Translations under genes and position numbers: made by a program
Part shown: in pieces, positions 27,028 through 35,254 of the stretch
Numbering within the stretch: position 1 is the stretch's first letter
Layout: every line of letters begins with the position of its first letter
From: Mesorhizobium sp. L2C084A000
GTDB lineage: Bacteria; Pseudomonadota; Alphaproteobacteria; Rhizobiales; Rhizobiaceae
Assembly: GCF_000502875.1 (NCBI RefSeq)
Contig: NZ_AYWX01000002.1
Coordinates: 752,579-816,578, forward strand
Length of the DNA stretch: 64,000 bases
Direction: 5' to 3'
The notes under the pieces: generated by a model
Told to the model about the DNA's origin: nothing
Seen by the model: the letters and a program-made list of their open reading frames with translations, nothing else
Databases searched by the model: none

Positions 27028-27638
27028 TCGAGACCATGCGCTGGGAACCCCGCCCGGGCTTCCTGCGCTTCGATCGCCATCTTGCGCGCCTCTACGGCTC
27101 GGCGGCTGAGCTCGGCTTCCGCTGTGATCCAGGCACGGTCGGCGAGGCGCTGAGCAGCGCGGTCAGCGGTTCCGGCGTTGCCATGCGCACGCGGCTCGTC
27201 CTGTCGCATGATGGTAAGGTGGCGGCCTCGGCGCAGCCTTATGAACCGCTCGCCGCCGACAAGGTCTGGACGCTGCGGCTGGCGCGGACGAGGCTCGATT
27301 CGCACGACACGCTGCTGCGCCACAAGACCAGCCGACGACAGCTCTACACGCATGCCCGCGCCGAATATCTCGTCACCCAGACCGACGAGGTGCTTATGGC
27401 CAACGAGCGCGGCGAGATCTGTGAAGGCACGATCACCAATGTCTTTGCCGATCTCGGCGACGGCGTGCTGGCCACACCCCGGCTCGACTGCGGCCTGCTG
27501 CCTGGTGTATTGCGCGCGCAGCTTCTGGATGAAGGCCGCGCCCGTGAAGCCGTCTACAGCTACAGCGACCTGAAGTCGGCCAAAGCACTTTTTGTCGGCA
27601 ATTCGCTGCGCGGACTAATCCCTGCGAGACTGATCTGA
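26976..27638 (+). CDS. Aminotransferase class IV family protein (aminodeoxychorismate lyase-like)
   Basis: Fold-type IV PLP protein of 220 aa, expected to release pyruvate from aminodeoxychorismate to give p-aminobenzoate. The PLP lysine is in LLRHKTSRRQLY (about residue 115), ERGEICEGTITNVF gives the phosphate-binding part and LPGVLRAQLL follows. Start is GTG 26976, behind GGAGGAG, overlapping pabB by 52 bases. It is shorter than E. coli PabC (269 aa), lacking part of the N-terminal domain, as is usual for this rhizobial group. Confidence 0.8.
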   Translation: MSAESALRDGNTADFQLIETMRWEPRPGFLRFDRHLARLYGSAAELGFRCDPGTVGEALSSAVSGSGVAMRTRLVLSHDGKVAASAQPYEPLAADKVWTLRLARTRLDSHDTLLRHKTSRRQLYTHARAEYLVTQTDEVLMANERGEICEGTITNVFADLGDGVLATPRLDCGLLPGVLRAQLLDEGRAREAVYSYSDLKSAKALFVGNSLRGLIPARLI

Positions 27639-27641
27639 AGC

Positions 27642-28562
27642 ATGACCTCTTTGCCCACCCACACGCCCTATGACGGCTCGTCGAAACTCTTCAGCATCGG
27701 GCTGAAGCCGCTCGATCCGGCGGACTGGATCGAGATCGACGACCATCTGCTGCCGTATCTCGCCGAGAAGTACCGGCTCTATGCCGAAATCCCCGAGCGG
27801 GTTTTTGTCGAGGAGGACGGCACGCGGGACGCTCAGCAGGAGGTGCTCGACTTGCTCAGTGCGCATCTGTTGGACAGGTTTCCAGAAATCTATCGGTGCA
27901 TCGGATCAGGCGTCGAGGTGGTGGGCGCGGCGCGCCGTCTGCCTGCTTCCCTCGCCGAGGCTCCGCTGGCCAAGGCCTCACAGCTCATCCAGGAGGACCT
28001 GATCCTGATGCGCCGCGGCGACAATGGCTGGCGTCTCGTTGCCGGCTCGCTGTGCTTTCCCTCGTCCTGGTCGCTCCTGGAAAAATTCGGCAAGCCGCTG
28101 CACGACATCCACGCGCCGGTGCCGGGTTTCGGCCCGGGCACGCGTCCGGCGGAACTCATCAACCGGATGTTCGATGGCCTCCAGGGGCAGGCCGTCGAGC
28201 GCTACAACTGGTCGATCCAGTCCGATAACGCGCTCTACCATCCGCTTTCCGACCTGCAGCGCATCGACCGCGCTACAAATCGGCGGTCGCGCTTTCCCGA
28301 TGGCGACATCGACGCCCATGCCTTCATCCGCGTCGAGCGGCAAACCCTGCGCAAACTGCCTGTTTCACGCGATATCCTGTTCACCATCCGCATCCATCTC
28401 GACCCGCTCGCCGTGCTGGCCAGGCACCCTGATCGGGCGAAGCTCGCGGCGTCTTTCGCCGCCCAGCTCAAGGCGCTCGATCTCGCGCATCTCGACTACA
28501 AGGGCCTGACATCAGACCGCGATCGGCTAGTCGACCGGCTCGGGGCGCTGGCGCTGTCCTAA
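27642..28562 (+). CDS. DUF3445 family protein (heme-dependent oxidative N-demethylase-like)
   Basis: Protein of 306 aa matching the DUF3445 family, one member of which (HDOD) is the alpha subunit of a heme-dependent oxidative N-demethylase acting on dimethylamine-type substrates. Recognisable parts are FSIGLKPLDPADWIEIDD, LQEDLILMRR-like LIQEDLILMRR, LCFPSSWSLLEKFG and IHAPVPGF. The partner subunits of HDOD are not encoded nearby. It starts 4 bases after the pabC-like gene, so it seems to be in that operon. The substrate is unknown. Confidence 0.78.
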   Translation: MTSLPTHTPYDGSSKLFSIGLKPLDPADWIEIDDHLLPYLAEKYRLYAEIPERVFVEEDGTRDAQQEVLDLLSAHLLDRFPEIYRCIGSGVEVVGAARRLPASLAEAPLAKASQLIQEDLILMRRGDNGWRLVAGSLCFPSSWSLLEKFGKPLHDIHAPVPGFGPGTRPAELINRMFDGLQGQAVERYNWSIQSDNALYHPLSDLQRIDRATNRRSRFPDGDIDAHAFIRVERQTLRKLPVSRDILFTIRIHLDPLAVLARHPDRAKLAASFAAQLKALDLAHLDYKGLTSDRDRLVDRLGALALS

Positions 28563-29002
28563 ATCGCGGCTAGGCCCAGCAGCAGGATCGCGGACATCGC
28601 GCTAAAGACGGTGACGTTGACATCCCACCGCCAACCCGCCGGTCCGAACGGCGGTCGGAATGGCAGATAGCCGTTCTCGTCGTAGAGCACGCCGCCATAA
28701 ATCGGTCGTGAGAGCATTGCCACGAAGAACGCTCCGTACATAGCGACGCCCAATCCCCCTGCGAGATAGAGCCGCTCGGCTTCGAGTGGCCCCTCGATCC
28801 AGATAAGCCCCAGCGCAATCAGCGCAACTCCGGTGTAGCTCAGCACCTGCCAAACGACGTGAAACCGGGCGTGCGGGGTCCACAGCGGATTGGTGGCGTG
28901 GGTGGCGTTGAGGTCGGCTTTGATCGTCACCACACCGTAGCCCACGGTCGCGACGCTCAACAGAATTCGGGCAAGCAGATGACTGTCGTAAGCGAGTTCC
29001 AT
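28559..29002 (-). CDS. Four-helix membrane protein, unknown
   Basis: Integral membrane protein of 147 aa with four predicted helices (about residues 8-25, 47-67, 75-95 and 125-146). GGAGGAGG precedes the ATG. Its stop overlaps the stop of the convergent DUF3445 gene by four bases. It lies 95 bases downstream of the MoaF-like gene and is probably in the same LacI-controlled transcript. No function recognised. Confidence 0.65.
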   Translation of the reverse strand: MELAYDSHLLARILLSVATVGYGVVTIKADLNATHATNPLWTPHARFHVVWQVLSYTGVALIALGLIWIEGPLEAERLYLAGGLGVAMYGAFFVAMLSRPIYGGVLYDENGYLPFRPPFGPAGWRWDVNVTVFSAMSAILLLGLAAI

Positions 29003-29097
29003 CGCACTTTCCTCCTCCATTAGGGAAATCGATGACAGGCACTTCAGCAGATCGGAGTCCGGCCGCACGCGGTCGGCCGGGCCAAGACGCGGCAGTG

Positions 29098-29427
29098 TCA
29101 CGCCACCGCAACGGATTGAATGGCACCTTGGGCACAGAAGAGCTGCCCATCGGCCAGACGCGCATAATTATGGACGATCCCGTTTTCATGATCCTGCAAC
29201 TGCACGATGAAGTTGCCGCTCTGCTCCGTCCAGCTCATGAGAACGAGGTTCGGGCGTACGCTGGTCATGTCGATCTTGACCATCTCGTCAATTTCGGTGG
29301 CACCGATCGACGCCTGCACATGCAATTCCTCCGGCGAGAAAAACGTCAGCCGGGGTACGAACGGGCCGAAAACGCAGTCGAAAGACTTACCGACAAGCGA
29401 GGCTGGAAAAACATTGGTTTCTGCCAT
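29098..29427 (-). CDS. MoaF-like small beta-barrel protein
   Basis: A 109-residue protein resembling the MoaF domain (calycin-like barrel): G-K-S-F near the start, then LVLMSWTEQSGNFIVQLQDHENG and a final GAIQSV strand. MoaF was first noted near monoamine and molybdenum-linked genes, but its activity is not established. GGAGAG precedes ATG 29427. Two identical palindromic operators lie 90-160 bases upstream, shared with a divergent LacI gene, so expression should respond to that regulator. Confidence 0.7.
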   Translation of the reverse strand: MAETNVFPASLVGKSFDCVFGPFVPRLTFFSPEELHVQASIGATEIDEMVKIDMTSVRPNLVLMSWTEQSGNFIVQLQDHENGIVHNYARLADGQLFCAQGAIQSVAVA

Positions 29428-29516
29428 GACTCTCTCCTTGGGCATGGCCGCCGCTGTGACCAAGCCTTTTGACAATCTCCGTTGTTTCAGACGCGAAATA
29501 TAGCAGATATGTTTAT

Positions 29517-29530
29517 TTGGAGCGCTCCAA
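29517..29530. promoter_or_regulatory. LacI-family operator, proximal to the MoaF-like gene
   Basis: Perfect 14-bp palindrome TTGGAGCGCTCCAA with the central CG typical of LacI/GalR operators. Identical to the copy at 29573, centre to centre 56 bp. On the minus strand a CTATAT box follows 13 bases later, so binding here should block the MoaF-like promoter. Confidence 0.85.
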
Positions 29531-29572
29531 GTGATACGATCCCCCTTTTTCACTTTCGAGTCAACGAAATTC

Positions 29573-29586
29573 TTGGAGCGCTCCAA
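29573..29586. promoter_or_regulatory. LacI-family operator, proximal to the lacI gene
   Basis: Second exact copy of TTGGAGCGCTCCAA, 36 bases before the LacI start codon. The 56-bp spacing would permit looping and autorepression. Confidence 0.85.
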
Positions 29587-29622
29587 AAAATGGTCTAACT
29601 GAAGGGAAATGGGTGAATCACA

Positions 29623-30672
29623 ATGCCAACGCTAGCCGATGTGGGCAAGGCTGCCGGTGTCTCCCGGGGCACTGTTTCCAACGTCTTCAACCGGCCGGAA
29701 CTGGTCAGGCCTGAATTGCGCCAACGTGTTGAAGCGGCCGCGAGAGCGCTCGGATTTGGCGGCCCCGACCCGAAAGGACGATTGCTGCGGGATGGCAAGT
29801 TCAATGCCATCGGGTTCATGCCACCTGGCGCCTACGCCATCGCCGAGGTGATGAGAAGCCCCTATGGCCGCGAGTTGGTGCTGGGCGTTTCGCTCGCCTG
29901 CGACGAGGCCGGAACGACGCTCAGCCTTGTAAACGGCACCGACAATACCCGCTTCGCCAGCATCCGCGAGGCCCTCGTTGACGGCTTCATCCTTGGTCAC
30001 AGCGGGGACATCGGTCTCATAACATCGGCACAACGACGGCGCCTGCCCTTCGTCATTCTCGAAAATGACGCAGGTCCCGACATCAATTCGATAAAGATCG
30101 ACGGCAGAAGTGGCGCGGTCGCCGCCGTCCGGCATCTGACCGGGTTAGGGCACCGGCATTTTGCCATCCTTTCCATACGGAGGACTCCAGGCCCTCCGAT
30201 CGTGCACATGCCCGGACAGGCAGAGCGCCCGCTTCTAGCCGGCTTCTCACTCGACGACGAAAGGCTCGACGGTTTCAAACAGGGTTTGGCGGAGGCGAAC
30301 TTGTCGATCGACGATGTTCCGATCATCGAGACGACGCCGGGCGATCCATCTGCTGGGGCGGTGGTATTCGACAATGTGCCCGAAGCAACCGCAATCCTGA
30401 CCATGTCGGATTGGCAAGCGATCACAATACTCGACGAGGCGGTTCGTCGTGGCATAGAGGTGCCGCGCCATGTGTCGGTTATCGGCTTCGATGGCACTGC
30501 CGAATCCGCACGCACCACGCCTCCGTTGACGACTGTCGCGCAAGACGTGATCGGAAAAGGCAGGCTCGCCGCCCGCATGGTTCTTGACAATCAACCGCCC
30601 CGCCAAGTCGTTCTGCCCGTGGAACTGGTGGTTCGGGCGTCCACAGCCGCGCCGAGGGCAAAAATCCGTTAA
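29623..30672 (+). CDS. LacI-family transcriptional regulator (of the MoaF-like locus)
   Basis: Regulator of 349 aa: helix-turn-helix at residues 1-22 (TLADVGKAAGVSRGTVSNVFN), hinge helix to about 60, then a periplasmic-binding-protein-like effector domain. The hinge has LRQRVEAAARALGF where most members have a leucine inserted in the minor groove. Divergent from the MoaF-like gene; the two operators between strongly suggest local control and autorepression. The effector is unknown. Confidence 0.9.
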   Translation: MPTLADVGKAAGVSRGTVSNVFNRPELVRPELRQRVEAAARALGFGGPDPKGRLLRDGKFNAIGFMPPGAYAIAEVMRSPYGRELVLGVSLACDEAGTTLSLVNGTDNTRFASIREALVDGFILGHSGDIGLITSAQRRRLPFVILENDAGPDINSIKIDGRSGAVAAVRHLTGLGHRHFAILSIRRTPGPPIVHMPGQAERPLLAGFSLDDERLDGFKQGLAEANLSIDDVPIIETTPGDPSAGAVVFDNVPEATAILTMSDWQAITILDEAVRRGIEVPRHVSVIGFDGTAESARTTPPLTTVAQDVIGKGRLAARMVLDNQPPRQVVLPVELVVRASTAAPRAKIR

Positions 30673-30891
30673 ACCGGTGCGCTTGGCGAATGGGCAAGCT
30701 CAGGCTCGGATAGAGCCACTCATCCACGGTTTCGGCCTTAACCACGTAGCCAACGCAGCGTAGCCGCTGGTTGGCGCTTTTCGCTGGTTTGTGACAATGA
30801 TCTGTGATGTAGCGCATGGCCGCCGGGCAGAAATTCCCGGTTTTGCGCGTGTTTTCCCAGTTTCCTGGGTTTTGAAGGAGTGCTCGATAAA

Positions 30892-32337
30892 ATGGCGAAT
30901 GAAAACTGGCCCGTTTACGGTGAGATCAGCGGCCCTGTCGTGATGATCGGCTTCGGCTCGATCGGCCGGGGAACGCTGCCGCTGATCGAACGCCATTTCA
31001 AGTTCGACAAGTCGCGCATGACGGTCATCGACCCGCGCGACACCGACCGCAAGCTGCTCGACGAGCGCGGCATCGCCTTCGTCCAGGAAGCGGTGACCGA
31101 GAAGAACTACAAGAAGCTCTTGACCCCGCTTCTGACCAATGGCGGCGGCCAGGGCTTTTGCATCAACCTGTCGGTCGATACCGGCTCGGTGGATCTGATG
31201 CGGCTCTGCCGCAAGCTCGGTGTGCTCTACATCGACACCGTCGTCGAGCCGTGGCTCGGCTTCTATTTCGACGCCAAGGCGGACAACGCCAGCCGCACCA
31301 ATTACGCGCTGCGCGAGTCGCTGCTCAAGGAAAAGCACGACAAGCCCGGCGGCGCCACGGCGGTCTCCACCTGCGGCGCCAATCCAGGCATGGTCTCGTG
31401 GTTCGTCAAGCAGGCGTTGGTCAATCTCGCCACCGATCTTGGCCTGGAATTCTCGGAGCCCGCGCAGGACGACCGCGAGGGCTGGGCCAAGCTGATGAAG
31501 AAGGCCGGCGTCAAGGGCATCCACATCGCCGAACGCGACACCCAGCGCACCAAGAAGCCGAAGCCGATGAATGTGTTCTGGAACACTTGGTCGGTAGAAG
31601 GCTTCATCTCCGAGGGCCTGCAGCCCGCGGAACTTGGCTGGGGCACGCACGAGACATGGATGCCGAAGAACGCCAAGAAGCACAAGCATGGCTCCAAGGC
31701 AGCCATCTATCTGGAGCAGCCGGGCGCCAATACGCGCGTGCGCTCGTGGTGTCCGACGCCCGGCGCGCAATACGGCCTGCTGGTGACGCACAATGAGGCG
31801 ATCTCGATCGCCGATTTCTTCACCGTGCGTTCGAAGAAGGGCAAGGTGCATTACCGCCCGACCTGCCACTATGCCTACCATCCCTGCAACGACGCGATGC
31901 TGTCGCTTGACGAGATGTTCGGCGCCGCCGGTAAGCCTCAGCCGGTGCATCATGTGCTCGACGAGAACGAGTTGATCGACGGCGTCGACGAACTCGGCGT
32001 GCTGCTCTACGGCCACGACAAGAATGCCTATTGGTACGGCTCGCAGCTGTCGCTCGCCGAGGCGCGCAAGCTGGCGCCCTACCAGAACGCCACCGGCATG
32101 CAGGTCACCTCGGCGGTGCTCTCGGGCATGGTCTGGGCGCTGGAAAACCCCGAGGCCGGCATCGTCGAAGCCGACGAGATGGACTACAGGCGGTGCCTGG
32201 AAGTGCAGTCCCAATATCTCGGACCGGTCAAGGGCTACTACACCGACTGGACGCCGCTCGATAACCGTCCCGGCCTGTTCCCGGAAGACCTCGACCGGAA
32301 CGACCCGTGGCAGTTCCGCAACATCCTTGTGCGATAG
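30892..32337 (+). CDS. hss: Homospermidine synthase
   Basis: NAD-dependent enzyme that joins two putrescines (or putrescine and spermidine) into sym-homospermidine, the main rhizobial polyamine (481 aa). N-terminal Rossmann motif GFGSIGRG; VSTCGANPGMVSWFVKQAL and YHPCNDAMLSLDEM are family features. ATG 30892 is used; GTG 30880 overlaps the AAGGAG ribosome-binding site. The leader holds a CCCAG-TTTC-CTGGG hairpin (30856-30869) right before that site. The putrescine comes from the decarboxylase at 4148-5281. Confidence 0.93.
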   Translation: MANENWPVYGEISGPVVMIGFGSIGRGTLPLIERHFKFDKSRMTVIDPRDTDRKLLDERGIAFVQEAVTEKNYKKLLTPLLTNGGGQGFCINLSVDTGSVDLMRLCRKLGVLYIDTVVEPWLGFYFDAKADNASRTNYALRESLLKEKHDKPGGATAVSTCGANPGMVSWFVKQALVNLATDLGLEFSEPAQDDREGWAKLMKKAGVKGIHIAERDTQRTKKPKPMNVFWNTWSVEGFISEGLQPAELGWGTHETWMPKNAKKHKHGSKAAIYLEQPGANTRVRSWCPTPGAQYGLLVTHNEAISIADFFTVRSKKGKVHYRPTCHYAYHPCNDAMLSLDEMFGAAGKPQPVHHVLDENELIDGVDELGVLLYGHDKNAYWYGSQLSLAEARKLAPYQNATGMQVTSAVLSGMVWALENPEAGIVEADEMDYRRCLEVQSQYLGPVKGYYTDWTPLDNRPGLFPEDLDRNDPWQFRNILVR

Positions 32338-32366
32338 CAGCACCGCCTACCTGCCTCACTGCCTTG

Positions 32367-32391
32367 CAATCGCCCGGAAATCGGGCGATTG
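32367..32391 (+). terminator. Hairpin after hss, possible terminator
   Basis: Perfect 10-bp stem CAATCGCCCG / CGGGCGATTG with loop GAAAT. No T-run follows, so termination is uncertain. Confidence 0.45.
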
Positions 32392-32422
32392 AAGGGATGC
32401 GGACTGAGGAGAGGATTTTCAT

Positions 32423-32803
32423 ATGAACAACATTGCGCGCAAAGTTCTTTCGATGAGCGTAGCGGCGGCAGCCTTGGCCGGGCTTGCTGCTTGTGCGACC
32501 AGCGGTCCCGATGAGCCGCCCATGGCGGCGGCGCCGAAAGGCGTCGAGGGCTCCTGGATCGACGCCAAAGGCACCGGCCTGTCGACCTTCGCCGGCGGTA
32601 CCTTCACGACGGTCGCCACCGACACCGGCCAGAAGCTTGCCGACGGCAGCTATACGATGACAGGCGCCACATCGGTGCAGATCAGCGGCACCTCGCTGAT
32701 CCGCCAGACCGCGGTCAGCTTCAACTGCCTGATGGTGTCGACAAGCCAGCTCAACTGCACCAGCTCCAGCGGTCAGAATTTCGTGCTGACAAGGCGCGTC
32801 TGA
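32423..32803 (+). CDS. Omp10-like outer-membrane lipoprotein
   Basis: Lipoprotein of 126 aa with lipobox LAAC (Cys24 lipidated) and a small beta-rich domain ending NFVLTRRV. It resembles Brucella Omp10 and related rhizobial lipoproteins, which are found at the cell surface. Two further cysteines (near 97 and 111) could form a disulfide. It has a terminator on each side and is a single-gene unit. Confidence 0.8.
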   Translation: MNNIARKVLSMSVAAAALAGLAACATSGPDEPPMAAAPKGVEGSWIDAKGTGLSTFAGGTFTTVATDTGQKLADGSYTMTGATSVQISGTSLIRQTAVSFNCLMVSTSQLNCTSSSGQNFVLTRRV

Positions 32804-32824
32804 ACCCACGACCATTCGTTTTCC

Positions 32825-32858
32825 AAGGACGGCGGCCAGTTGGCCGCCGTCCTTTTTT
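32825..32858 (+). terminator. Rho-independent terminator after Omp10-like gene
   Basis: A stem of up to 14 bp (AAGGACGGCGGCCA / TGGCCGCCGTCCTT) around AGTT, ending in TTTTTT. Confidence 0.9.
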
Positions 32859-32990
32859 ATGCCGGCAAAGGGTCCCGGATTCCGCTTGCGTCATCCCGAA
32901 CGCGATGGGAACATGGCCGAAGCGCCGGCTGTTATGTTCCAGTCAAGCAAGAGCGCTAATGGCCTCCGATCAGCTTTCCGGGAGACGAAG

Positions 32991-35018
32991 ATGAAGAAGC
33001 TTGCCGCCATTGCAGCCCTGTCAGCCTCAGCACTCGGTCTGTCGGCCGGCGCGTCCTTTGCCGACTACACGCTGAACATCCTGCATATCAACGACTGGCA
33101 CAGCCGCATCGAAGGCAACAACAAATATGAATCGACCTGCTCGGCGGACGAGGAAACCAAGGGCGAGTGCATCGGTGGCGCGGGCCGGCTGATCACCGCG
33201 ATCGCCCAGGAGCGCAAGAAGCTGGAAGGCCAGAACGTGCTGCTGCTCAGCGCAGGCGACAATTTCCAGGGCTCACTGTTCTACTCCACTTACAAGGGCA
33301 AGGTCGAAGGCGAATTCCTCAACGACATGAAGTTCGATGCCATGGCGCTCGGCAACCATGAATTCGACGACGGCGAAGTGGCCCTGGCGCCGTTCCTCGA
33401 CATGATCAAGTTCCCGGTGCTCGGCGCCAATGTGAAGGCCAACGCGCAATCCAAGCTCGGCGACCGCATCAAGCCGTCTGTTGTCGTCGAGGTCGGCGGC
33501 CAGAAGATCGGCATCATCGGCGCGATCACCAACGACACGCCGGACCTCGCTTCCCCCGGACCCAACGTCACTATAGAGGACGACGTCAGGTCGATCACCG
33601 CCGAGGTCGAGAAGCTCAAGGGCGAAGGCGTCAACAAGATCATCGCCGTGACCCATATCGGCTACAGGCGCGAACGCGACGTCATTGCCAAGATCCCGGG
33701 CATCGATGTCGTCGTCGGCGGCCACAGCCATTCCCTGCTGTCGAACACCGATCCGAAGGCCGAAGGCCCCTACCCGACGATGGTCGACAATCCGGACGGC
33801 TACAAGGTGCCGGTGGTGCAGGCGGCGTCCTACTCGAAATATCTCGGCGAGTTCAAGGTGGTGTTCGACGACAATGGCGTCGTCAAATCGGCCAGCGGCG
33901 ACCCGATCTATCTCGACAAGTCGATCACCCACGACCCGGCCGTGCTCGCCCGCATCAAGGAACTTGGCGCGCCGATCGAGGCGCTGAAGAACAAGGAAGT
34001 GGCGGAAACCACCGACGTCATCGACGGCAGTCGTGAGAGCTGCCGCACCCGAGAATGCGCGATGGGCAACCTCGTTTCCGACGCCGTCCTCGACCGCGTC
34101 AAGGGACAGGGCGTCGAAATCGTCATCTCCAATGGCGGCGGCCTGCGCGCCTCGATCGACAAGGGCACCGTCACCATGGGCGAGGTGCTGGCCGTGCTGC
34201 CGTTCCAGAACACGCTGGCGACCTTCCAGATTTCGGGCAAGGATCTGGTGGCCGGCCTCGAGGGCGGCCTCAGCCAGCTCGAGGACGGCGCCGGGCGCTT
34301 CCCCCAGGTCGCCGGCCTGAAATATTCCTTCGACAAATCCGTCGCGCCCAATGCCGGCCGCGTCAAGTCGGTGGAAGTCATGGAAGGCGGCGCCTGGACG
34401 CCGATCAAGCCGGACAAGGACTATCTGGTCGCAACCAACAACTATGTCCGCCAGGGCGGCGACGGCTACAAGATCTTCGCCGACAAGGCCAAGAATGCCT
34501 ACGATTACGGCCCCGGCCTCGAACAGGTGGTTGCCGACTATCTCGGTGCCCACCGACCCTACACGCCGAAGCTCGACGGCCGCATCACCGAAATGGCCGC
34601 GACCGTCGCTGCGGCGCCTGCGGCCCCGGCAACCGATCCGGCTGAAGCCGCCAAGCCTGCTGAAGCGGCACCTGCAATGCCTGAATTGCCGGCCAACTCG
34701 GGCGACATCGCCAACACGCCCCCGGCCATATCGACGGAAGGAGCACCAGCCCCGCCAGCGCCACCAGCCGAGGCGGCAAAACCGGCTGAAGCAGCCCCCG
34801 CCCCGGCGGCACCGGCTCCCGCCGCCGAGCCGGCAAAGCCTGCTGAGGCCGCGCCGACCGAAGCCAGCCATGTCATCGTTGCCGGCGACACCTACTGGGA
34901 TCTGGCAAAGAAAGCTTATGGCGACGGCGCCAGGTGGAAGGTCATTTCGGGCGCCAACAAGGGCTATGAGCCGCGCCGGCTTCCGGTCGGCGCAACGCTG
35001 ACCATCCCGCCGAAATAG
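32991..35018 (+). CDS. 5'-nucleotidase / UshA-family phosphoesterase with C-terminal LysM domain
   Basis: Periplasmic metallophosphoesterase of 675 aa. Signal peptide 1-24 (ending ASFAD), then the calcineurin-like catalytic domain with metal ligands in ILHINDWH, GDNFQG, GNHEFDDG and GGHSHS, then the 5'-nucleotidase C-terminal domain (about 330-520) with GNLVSDAVL and NGGGLR. A Pro/Ala linker (545-625) leads to a LysM domain (630-675; VAGDTYWDLAKKAYGDG). The LysM should hold the enzyme on peptidoglycan. Longer readings to 32859 lack a ribosome-binding site. Confidence 0.9.
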   Translation: MKKLAAIAALSASALGLSAGASFADYTLNILHINDWHSRIEGNNKYESTCSADEETKGECIGGAGRLITAIAQERKKLEGQNVLLLSAGDNFQGSLFYSTYKGKVEGEFLNDMKFDAMALGNHEFDDGEVALAPFLDMIKFPVLGANVKANAQSKLGDRIKPSVVVEVGGQKIGIIGAITNDTPDLASPGPNVTIEDDVRSITAEVEKLKGEGVNKIIAVTHIGYRRERDVIAKIPGIDVVVGGHSHSLLSNTDPKAEGPYPTMVDNPDGYKVPVVQAASYSKYLGEFKVVFDDNGVVKSASGDPIYLDKSITHDPAVLARIKELGAPIEALKNKEVAETTDVIDGSRESCRTRECAMGNLVSDAVLDRVKGQGVEIVISNGGGLRASIDKGTVTMGEVLAVLPFQNTLATFQISGKDLVAGLEGGLSQLEDGAGRFPQVAGLKYSFDKSVAPNAGRVKSVEVMEGGAWTPIKPDKDYLVATNNYVRQGGDGYKIFADKAKNAYDYGPGLEQVVADYLGAHRPYTPKLDGRITEMAATVAAAPAAPATDPAEAAKPAEAAPAMPELPANSGDIANTPPAISTEGAPAPPAPPAEAAKPAEAAPAPAAPAPAAEPAKPAEAAPTEASHVIVAGDTYWDLAKKAYGDGARWKVISGANKGYEPRRLPVGATLTIPPK

Positions 35019-35046
35019 CCTCGCTTATATGCCTGAATGACACCGT

Positions 35047-35065
35047 CCGTCCGAAAACCGGACGG
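35047..35065 (+). terminator. Hairpin after the nucleotidase gene, probable terminator
   Basis: CCGTCCG / CGGACGG around AAAAC, with a loose TGTTTTC stretch 8 bases on. Confidence 0.45.
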
Positions 35066-35084
35066 GCGTCCTGTTTTCGGGCTA

Positions 35085-35186
35085 ATGCATATCGCCCAAA
35101 AGTGAACTCGGTTTTGGGAGAACGACATGCATAAAAACAAAGACTTAAAGCGGGTCGTCTGAATCCATTCAGACAATCCGCTTTAA
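35085..35186. repeat. Composite palindromic intergenic repeat
   Basis: Two palindromic parts. First, ATGCAT (35085) to ATGCAT (35132) enclosing CCCAAAA/TTTTGGG. Second, a cruciform from 35145 to 35186: TTAAAGCGG, then GTCTGAAT, a CC centre, ATTCAGAC and CCGCTTTAA. Both parts look like the dispersed repeats common between rhizobial genes. Nothing in it looks coding. Confidence 0.7.
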
Positions 35187-35254
35187 GGTGCGGCCAGACG
35201 CTGCATTGAATGCGCGCGCAAGATGGTTAGGTTCGCGTCTTCCGGAGAACCCTT

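Noticed and set aside
30700..32343. 547-codon minus-strand frame across homospermidine synthase
   Set aside because: Shadow of hss; composition is typical of an antisense reading of a high-GC gene.
33273..34871. 532-codon minus-strand frame across the nucleotidase gene
   Set aside because: Antisense shadow; the plus-strand gene has all expected domains.
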